Below, piece after piece: positions 1 to 5,189 of a stretch of DNA of 5,189 bases (the stretch's first letter is position 1; every line of letters begins with the position of its first letter). The translations under genes and the position numbers were made by a program. Below the pieces are notes generated by a model. The model did no database searches, had not been told where the DNA came from, and was given only the letters and a program-made list of their open reading frames with translations. Source of the stretch: Acidobacterium sp. (GTDB lineage Bacteria > Acidobacteriota > Terriglobia > Terriglobales > Acidobacteriaceae); the NCBI GenBank assembly GCA_003152595.1, contig PMAM01000343.1, positions 5,918-11,106 of the forward strand, given 5' to 3'.

Positions 1-1893
1 AGCGCCATTCTGGGGGTGCAGGCGTATGTTCCGCTGGCGATGACGGTGCCGATCGAAAACACGCCGCTGACGGATTTCAACAAGCAGAGCTTTCGCAGCC
101 TGCAGGTTTATGCGCGGCTACGGAATGGAGTGACGCGAGAGGAGGCCGGAGCCGCGCTGGCTGTGGTGGCGCGCGATCTGGCGCGTGCCCATCCGGTGGA
201 CGATCGGAACGCGGAGTTGCGCGGATTCCCGGTGGAAACGGGGATGGTGACGGGATCTCTGGACCAGGACAGCGGTCTGGTGATGATAGCGTCAATATTT
301 CTGGGCCTTGCGGGACTGGTGCTCCTGCTGGCGTGCGTGAACGTGGCGAATCTGCTGCTGGTGCGGGCCACGGTGCGGGAGCGGGAGATGGTGATCCGCT
401 CGGCGCTGGGGGCGGCGCGGTTCCGGCTGATCCGGCAGATGCTGACCGAGAGCGTGCTGCTGGCCGTGCTGGGCGGCGTGGGCGGAATTGCGTTGGGGCT
501 GGCCGGCAGCAGCTTTCTGAGCTCCATCAACCTGCAGACGGACTTGCCGATTGCGTTCGATTTCGGTTTTGACTGGCATGTGTTTGCATTCTCGGCGGCC
601 ATTGCGGTAGCGGCGGGCGCGCTGGTGGGGATTGTGCCGGCGGTGCGGCTGGCGCGGGCGAATCTGAATCTGGTGTTGAGGGAAGGCGGTCGCGGGATCG
701 CGGGACGCGGGCACAAGCTGCGCGATGCGCTCGTGACGGTGCAGGTGAGCGCAGCGCTGACGCTGCTGGTGATCGCGGGGCTGTTTATGCGAAGCCTGGA
801 GCGCAGCGCGCATGCGGATCTGGGCTTCAATCCGAACCATGTAGTGACGATGATGATGGATCCAGGCGAGATCGGGTACAACGTGGATCGATCGCTGGCG
901 TTCTACCAGGATCTGCTGCCGCGGATGCGCAGTTTGCCGGGCGTCGTATCGGCGACGGTGGCGCAGTCCATCCCGATGGGAATGCTCGATCACGGCTCGG
1001 ACACGTTGACGATCGAGGGGTACACGCCGCCGGCAGGCCAGGCGGCGCCGGAGGTCAGCTACAACATCATCGGGACCGATTACTTTGAGACGCTGCAGAT
1101 TCCTCTCCTGAAGGGAAGGCAGTTCAGGGATTCGGACAACGCGCAGAGCCCGTACGTGGCGATCGTGAGCGAGGCGATGGTGAAGAAGTATTGGCCGCAT
1201 GAGGACCCGATCGGGCGGCACTTCACGATGGCGAGCGAGCCGACGCATCTGCTCCAGGTCGTGGGCGTGGCAGCCGATGCGTATTATGAGACGCCCGACG
1301 GCTCGGCCCCTTCGTACTTTTACACACCGTACGCGCAGCATGATCTGAGTTCGCTGCTTGCGCTGGAGGTGCGGACCCAGGGCGATCCGGGCGCGATGGC
1401 GCCGGCGATCGAGCGCGCGATTCACGCGCAGACGCCGGGGCTGCCCTTGTTCGACGTGAAGACGCTGCATCAGGCGCTGTATTCGCCGAATGGGCTGCTG
1501 CTGTACGAGGTGGTGGCGGGACTGGCGGGCGTAATGGGAACGCTGGGTTTGATTCTCGCGGTGGTTGGCCTGTACGGCGTGCTGTCGTATGTTGTAAGCC
1601 AGCGGACGATGGAGATTGGCGTGCGGATGGCGCTGGGTGCGCAGAGGGGAGACATCCTGCGAATCGTGTACCGGCAGGGGTTGTGGATTGTAGGCATCGG
1701 GCTGGCAGTGGGCATGGCGGCGAGCCTGGGCGCGGCACACCTGGTGCGGAGCATGATTGCGGTGAGCGCGACAGATCCGATGACGTATATCGCGGTGACG
1801 GCGGCGCTGGCGGCGATTGCGATGCTGGCGTGCTATGTCCCCGCGCGACGGGCGATGTATGTGGAGCCGATGCGGGCGTTGCGCCAGGATTAG
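1..1893 (+). CDS. ADOP-type duplicated ABC transporter permease (FtsX/MacB family), 3' part
   Basis: The frame is open from base 1 and ends at TAG 1891-1893, giving 630 C-terminal residues. A GTG at 16 is internal, because the sequence before it is already in the middle of a periplasmic domain. Counting from base 1, residues 1-85 end the first MacB-like periplasmic domain. Three FtsX-type helices follow at about 93-122, 150-172 and 193-217, with the cytoplasmic coupling motif RSALGAARFR at 133-142. A fourth helix at about 243-263 starts the second half. Residues 281-495 form a second periplasmic domain with typical phrases (YFETLQIPLLKGRQF, AIVSEAMVKKYWP, EDPIGRHF). A second FtsX unit follows, with helices at about 503-532, 559-583 and 593-615 and the coupling motif EIGVRMALGAQ at 538-548. 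Two permease halves in one chain with no ATPase domain is the ADOP layout; the missing part should hold the first helix. No ATPase gene is visible nearby. Substrate is unknown: MacB relatives work as mechanotransmission pumps, but export of a specific compound cannot be inferred here. Confidence 0.9.
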   Translation, partial: SAILGVQAYVPLAMTVPIENTPLTDFNKQSFRSLQVYARLRNGVTREEAGAALAVVARDLARAHPVDDRNAELRGFPVETGMVTGSLDQDSGLVMIASIFLGLAGLVLLLACVNVANLLLVRATVREREMVIRSALGAARFRLIRQMLTESVLLAVLGGVGGIALGLAGSSFLSSINLQTDLPIAFDFGFDWHVFAFSAAIAVAAGALVGIVPAVRLARANLNLVLREGGRGIAGRGHKLRDALVTVQVSAALTLLVIAGLFMRSLERSAHADLGFNPNHVVTMMMDPGEIGYNVDRSLAFYQDLLPRMRSLPGVVSATVAQSIPMGMLDHGSDTLTIEGYTPPAGQAAPEVSYNIIGTDYFETLQIPLLKGRQFRDSDNAQSPYVAIVSEAMVKKYWPHEDPIGRHFTMASEPTHLLQVVGVAADAYYETPDGSAPSYFYTPYAQHDLSSLLALEVRTQGDPGAMAPAIERAIHAQTPGLPLFDVKTLHQALYSPNGLLLYEVVAGLAGVMGTLGLILAVVGLYGVLSYVVSQRTMEIGVRMALGAQRGDILRIVYRQGLWIVGIGLAVGMAASLGAAHLVRSMIAVSATDPMTYIAVTAALAAIAMLACYVPARRAMYVEPMRALRQD

Positions 1894-1913
1894 GTTAGAG
1901 GGCACAGGTTACA
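1886..1913. repeat. Short 7-base-period repeat across the permease stop codon
   Basis: Read in sevens, the sequence is AGGATTA, GGTTAGA, GGGCACA, GGTTACA. The last three units (1893-1913) are the most alike, and GGTTA recurs exactly 14 bases apart. The block covers the stop codon of the permease gene and the first 20 bases of the spacer. The rest of this 108-base spacer (1914-2001) shows no RNA gene, no hairpin followed by a T run and no convincing promoter. The repeat is very short and could be chance. Confidence 0.35.
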
Positions 1914-2001
1914 GCTCGGCGATGCTTTGCTTTCGGTGATTGGGGTCGTGCGTCTTAAGGGTGTGGAAACTCCGCGTTCGTTGGGTGCGTACGGAATTGG
2001 C

Positions 2002-2853
2002 ATGAGAGTCCTGCGGGAGATTTGTGTCTGCGTGGCTGCGTTGGTGCTGGCCGGCGTGGCCGGCGCGCAAACGCCGAAGAAGAACGATGCGCCGTTGCCC
2101 AATCCCGCCGATCTGATGCAGCGCGCGATTGCGAACGAGGCGAAGTTGGCGAAGGAGCAGGAGCGGTACGAGTGCCGCGTGAACGACGAAACGACGGAAC
2201 TGGACAGCAAGGGCAACGTCAAAAAAAAGGAAACGGAGACGAAGGAGCAGTTCTTCGTGAACGGCGTTGAGATGGATCGCACACTGGCGAAGAACGGAAA
2301 AGATCTGACGCCGGACGAGACGAGGAAAGAAGACGACAAGGTGATGAAGCGCACCGTGAAGTACAGCGATCCGGCGACGGCCAGGAAGGAGACCGACAAG
2401 CAGAACAAGCAGATCGAAGAGGTCTTGAGCGCGATGCAGCTCAGGAACGGGCATCGCGAGCAGGCGAACGGGCGGAGCGTGCTGTTCTACGACATCGTCC
2501 CGAATCCGAATTTCAAAGCGAAGAACCTGAATCAGCGTTTCGCGCAGGTGATGCTGGGGAAGATCTCCGTGGATGAGGAGACGGGGGAGCCGATCGATAT
2601 GGACATTAAGTCGACGCAGGATCTGAAGATCGCCGGCGGAGTGCTGGCGAATCTGCATAAGGGATTCTGGCTGCACGTCCACGATCGCGCGGAGCCGGAT
2701 GGCGTATGGCTCACGGACCTGGCGGAAGGTTCGGGGGACGCGCGCGCGGCGCTGTTTTTCCATCCCTATTTCCGGTTCAAAGAGACGACTGGTGGGTGCC
2801 ACCTGTATTCGGCGACGGCGCAGCAGGTGGGTTTGGCGAAGGTAGTGAAGTAG
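2002..2853 (+). CDS. Exported protein of unknown function, possibly LolA-like fold
   Basis: The product has 283 residues. The start is placed at ATG 2002 because a Sec signal peptide begins right there: basic residues R2 and R5, a hydrophobic core at about 8-19, and a likely cut after AGA at residue 22. The frame is also open from TTG 1927, but those extra 25 codons would bury the signal. The ribosome site is weak (GGAA at 1993-1996). Residues 25-150 are rich in Lys, Glu and Asp and probably partly helical, with YECRV at 56-60. The C-terminal half (about 158-270) alternates hydrophobic and polar residues like a beta sheet, with GGVLANLHKGF at 212-222, GVWLTD at 234-239 and LFFHPYFRFK at 251-260. 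The resemblance to exported beta-sheet proteins of the LolA/LppX type in Acidobacteriota is only an impression. No catalytic motif or lipobox is seen. An A8 run lies at 2221-2228. No function is assigned. Confidence 0.85.
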   Translation: MRVLREICVCVAALVLAGVAGAQTPKKNDAPLPNPADLMQRAIANEAKLAKEQERYECRVNDETTELDSKGNVKKKETETKEQFFVNGVEMDRTLAKNGKDLTPDETRKEDDKVMKRTVKYSDPATARKETDKQNKQIEEVLSAMQLRNGHREQANGRSVLFYDIVPNPNFKAKNLNQRFAQVMLGKISVDEETGEPIDMDIKSTQDLKIAGGVLANLHKGFWLHVHDRAEPDGVWLTDLAEGSGDARAALFFHPYFRFKETTGGCHLYSATAQQVGLAKVVK

Positions 2854-2859
2854 GGATTA

Positions 2860-2934
2860 GCTGACCGCACTTTAGCTGGCCGCTCCTCCGCTGACCGGCT
2901 CTTCGCTGGCCCGGTGTACGCTGGTTTGCGATGG
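2860..2934 (+). repeat. Degenerate 15-base tandem repeat, five units
   Basis: A heptamer starts every 15 bases: GCTGACC at 2860, GCTGGCC at 2875, GCTGACC at 2890, GCTGGCC at 2905 and GCTGGTT at 2920. The A/G at the fifth base alternates over the first four units, and the other eight bases of each unit vary. The array fills nearly the whole gap between the two flanking genes, and its last unit includes the ATG at 2931. In the frame of the upstream gene, past its TAG stop, it reads as five pentapeptides (ADRTL, AGRSS, ADRLF, AGPVY, AGLRW). That recalls pentapeptide repeats A(D/N)Lxx, but the central Leu/Phe is mostly missing. An ACCGG/CCGGT inverted pair (2894-2898, 2911-2915) could make a small hairpin but lacks a T run. 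The periodicity is directly visible; its function is unknown. Confidence 0.75.
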
Positions 2935-5189
2935 CGGAATCGGATGCAAAGCAAACTGGGTCACGCTGGCGCGTAGAGCGGCGCGATTTTCTCAAGCTGG
3001 CAGGCGCCGCGGCTGCGGGTGGCTTGGCACGCGCGGCAGGAGCGGCGACGGCGGGCACTTTTTTTGTTGTGCTCGATGCGGCGGATCCCGTGGCCTCGAG
3101 TGGGCCGGTGCGGCGGGCGGCGGAGCGGCTGTGCAAAGCAGCGTCAGGGAAGGGCGCGACGGCCAATGTCGTTTCTTCGATTCACGATGCGGCCGGGGCG
3201 AGTGTCGTGGTCTTCGTGGCGGGGCCGAAGTCGGAGCTGACGAAACATTTCTCGCGCGCGAATGAAGAGCTGACCGGAGCCGAGCGCCTGCGGCTGACGC
3301 CGGGTCAAGTGGAGCATGCGACTGCGGTGTTGGTCTCAGGCAGCGATGCGCGGGGGTTCATCTACGGACTGCTCGAGCTGGCGGAGCGAGTGGAGTTTGG
3401 TGCAGAGCTCAAGAGCGCTCTGCACCTGGAGCGTCCGGTGGAGGAGCGCCCGGCCAATGAATGGCGCAGCGTGGGGCGGTATTTCTGCTGCGAGCTCGAA
3501 GACAAGCCCTGGTACTACGACAAGGAGTTCTGGCGCGGGTATCTGGATGCGCTGGTGGCGAGCCGGTTCAACCGGTTTTGTCTGGCGTTTGGCCTGGAGT
3601 ACGACTTTCCGAAGGGCGTCACAGACGATTACTTTCACTTGCCCTATCCATATTTAGTGGATGTGCCGGGGTATGCCGGCGTGAAAGTCGTCCAGCGGAA
3701 AACCGCGGACGGAACGCGCCTCGAGACGCCGGGTGTGGTGAGCGCCGAGGAGAAAGCGCGCAACCTGGCCATGCTGAAGTTCATCGCGGCGGAGACCGGG
3801 GCGCGGGGCCTCGATTTCCAGCTGGGCATCTGGACCCACGCGTATGCGTGGACCGACAGTCCGGAGGCGTATCACCGGATCGACGGGCTGACGGCGGAGA
3901 CGCACGCGCCGTATTGCCGTGACGCGCTGGCGATACTGCTGCGGGAATGTCCGGAGATCCAGGGGCTCACGATGCGCGTGCACGGCGAGAGTGGCGTGCC
4001 CGAAGGGAGCTACGACTTCTGGAAGACGCTGTTCGATGCGGTGAAGGGTTGCGGGCGGAAGGTCGAGATCGACATGCACGCCAAGGGCGTGGACCAGGCG
4101 ATGATCTCGCTGGCCGCGGACACAGGCATGCCGGTGAAGCTGGGCGCGAAGTTTTCCGCCGAGCATCAGAGCCTCGGGTATCAGCAGGCGGATATTCGTA
4201 CGCTGGAGATTCCGAACCTGGATCACGAGGTGGGCGGCCCGTTCAGCGTGAGCGGCGGGGCGCGGCTGTTTACGCGCTATGGCTATGCGGATTTCTACGC
4301 GCAGGGAGCGCCGTACAAATTGTGGTATCGGTTGTGGCCGGGAACGCAACGGCATCTGTTGTCGTGCGACCCGGAGACGGCGGCAGCCTATGGACGGGCG
4401 GCGCACTTTTGCGGCGCAGCCGGGCTGGATATCTGCGAACCGCTGATGTTCAAAGGGCGTGAGGGTTCGGGGTCCGTCGGTGGCCGATGCGCGTATGCCG
4501 ACGCGACGCTCAATCCCGATAAGGACTGGAAGAAGTTCGAGTTGTTCTATCGCGTGTGGGGACGGAAGCTCTACGATCCGGAGGCCGATCCGGAAACGTG
4601 GCTGCGCGCGATGCGCGGCGAGTTCGGGCGCGGCGCGGAGCCGGTGGAGGCGGCGCTCGCGAATGCGAGCCGGATGCTGGCGCTGGTGACGTCGGCGCAT
4701 CTGCCGTCGGCTTCGAATCACGCCTTCTGGCCAGAGCTCTACACCAACATGCCGGTGGTGTTGGACAGCGAGAAATCGCCGTATGGCGACACGCCGGAGC
4801 CGAAGTGTTTCGGGACGGTGAGCCCGCTGGATCCGCGGCTGTTTGCGACCGTGGTGGAGTGGTCGCGGGATTTGCTCGCCGCCTGGCCGAATCCGAAGTA
4901 CTCGCCGATCGAGGTAGCGCAGTGGCTGGAGGATATGGCGGCTGCTGCAGACGCGGGCCTGGCAGAGGCGCGGGTGAAGGCGGATCGTCCCGTGTCGGCG
5001 CAGTTCCGGCGGATTGAAGAAGACGTGCTGATCCAGATCGGGCTGGGGCGATTCTTCGCGAGGAAGCTGCGCAGCGCGGTGTTGTGGGAGATCTGGCAGA
5101 AGACGAACGATACGGGCGTGGGCGGGCAGGCTGTGACGTATTACAAGGACGCGCGCGAGTCGTGGGCGACGATGGCGGCGCGCGCGAAG
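2931..5189 (+). CDS. Tat-exported glycoside-hydrolase-like protein, 5' part (no stop in window)
   Basis: The frame is open for 753 codons to the window end. ATG 2931 is the only usual start codon after the in-frame TGA at 2892-2894 that still precedes the export signal; no clear ribosome site precedes it. A twin-arginine signal is plain: ERRDFLKLAG at 16-25, then an Ala/Gly-rich core and a likely cut near 36-38, so the protein should be exported folded. Residues 43-155 look like the small alpha/beta domain found before the barrel in GH20/GH67-type glycosidases, ending with VSGSDARGFIYGLLELAERV at 135-154. From about 178 a TIM-barrel-like region follows, with RYFCCELED at 183-191, FNRFCLAFGLEYDF at 213-226, LGIWTHAYAW at 298-307, MRVHGESG at 348-355 and EIDMHAKG at 379-386. 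E353 and D381 are candidate catalytic acids by position only. A well-ordered stretch at 465-550 (RLWPGTQR, CEPLMFKGREGSG, YRVWGRKLYDP) looks family-specific. Twelve cysteines lie after the signal, unusual for an exported enzyme. An alpha-glucuronidase-like role is possible; substrate and family are unproven. Confidence 0.8.
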   Translation, partial: MAESDAKQTGSRWRVERRDFLKLAGAAAAGGLARAAGAATAGTFFVVLDAADPVASSGPVRRAAERLCKAASGKGATANVVSSIHDAAGASVVVFVAGPKSELTKHFSRANEELTGAERLRLTPGQVEHATAVLVSGSDARGFIYGLLELAERVEFGAELKSALHLERPVEERPANEWRSVGRYFCCELEDKPWYYDKEFWRGYLDALVASRFNRFCLAFGLEYDFPKGVTDDYFHLPYPYLVDVPGYAGVKVVQRKTADGTRLETPGVVSAEEKARNLAMLKFIAAETGARGLDFQLGIWTHAYAWTDSPEAYHRIDGLTAETHAPYCRDALAILLRECPEIQGLTMRVHGESGVPEGSYDFWKTLFDAVKGCGRKVEIDMHAKGVDQAMISLAADTGMPVKLGAKFSAEHQSLGYQQADIRTLEIPNLDHEVGGPFSVSGGARLFTRYGYADFYAQGAPYKLWYRLWPGTQRHLLSCDPETAAAYGRAAHFCGAAGLDICEPLMFKGREGSGSVGGRCAYADATLNPDKDWKKFELFYRVWGRKLYDPEADPETWLRAMRGEFGRGAEPVEAALANASRMLALVTSAHLPSASNHAFWPELYTNMPVVLDSEKSPYGDTPEPKCFGTVSPLDPRLFATVVEWSRDLLAAWPNPKYSPIEVAQWLEDMAAAADAGLAEARVKADRPVSAQFRRIEEDVLIQIGLGRFFARKLRSAVLWEIWQKTNDTGVGGQAVTYYKDARESWATMAARAK

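Noticed and set aside
292..1905. A 537-residue minus-strand open frame opposite the permease gene
   Set aside because: Its translation is dominated by Arg, His and Gln with no domain pattern, as expected from the complement of GC-rich codons. The + strand has clear membrane helices and family motifs.
1965..1991. A possible extracytoplasmic-sigma-type promoter, GGAAAC with 17 bases to CGTA
   Set aside because: Transcription would start only a few bases before ATG 2002, and such short motifs are common by chance in GC-rich DNA. There is no supporting evidence.
1927..2001. An N-terminal extension of the secreted protein from TTG 1927
   Set aside because: It would place 25 residues before a standard signal peptide. 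ATG 2002 puts the signal at the N-terminus.
1909..2802. A 297-residue minus-strand open frame opposite the secreted protein
   Set aside because: It is low-complexity Arg/Leu/His sequence without motifs. The + strand gene has a signal peptide and a sensible composition.
2894..2915. An ACCGG/CCGGT inverted pair as a terminator
   Set aside because: The stem is only 5 bases with a 12-base loop and no following T run.
2965..2979. A sixth repeat unit (GCTGGC at 2965, in 15-base phase)
   Set aside because: The two intervening slots at 2935 and 2950 do not match the unit, and GCTGGC is frequent in this GC-rich coding sequence, so the phase match is probably chance.
3654..4721. A 355-residue minus-strand open frame, plus several short + frames, within the Tat-exported gene
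   Set aside because: All have shadow composition (Arg, Ala, Gly rich). The 753-codon frame with a Tat signal and patterned domains explains the region.

Overview
The window is a high-GC stretch carrying three genes on the + strand, the first and last cut by the window edges. The best hint of origin is the first gene. It has the layout of the 'acidobacterial duplicated orphan permease' (ADOP) family: two FtsX/MacB-type permease halves in one chain. This family is greatly expanded in Acidobacteriota. The Tat-exported glycosidase-like protein at the right end and the exported protein in the middle fit the same phylum. The placement is inferred from family resemblance only; there is no rRNA or other phylogenetic marker here.

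Layout: (1) 1-1893, the 3' part of an ADOP-type permease. (2) 1894-2001, a 108-base spacer opening with a short 7-base-period repeat. (3) 2002-2853, a 283-residue exported protein of unknown function with a charged central part. (4) 2854-2930, a 77-base spacer almost filled by a degenerate tandem repeat of exactly 15 bases (five units, 2860-2934). The last unit runs into the next start codon. (5) 2931 to the window end, the first 753 codons of a Tat-exported, probably glycoside-hydrolase-like protein with no stop in the window.

The genes are co-directional with moderate gaps, so they could be transcribed together, but I see no terminator, no convincing promoter and no pathway linking them. 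All three products would act in or across the envelope. The permease is probably a membrane/periplasm machine without its own ATPase, the second product is secreted through Sec, and the third is exported folded through Tat. I do not see a clear new multi-gene system. The features most worth a second look are the 15-base periodic array, which stays open in the reading frame of the second gene after its stop codon, and the uncharacterised exported proteins on either side of it.
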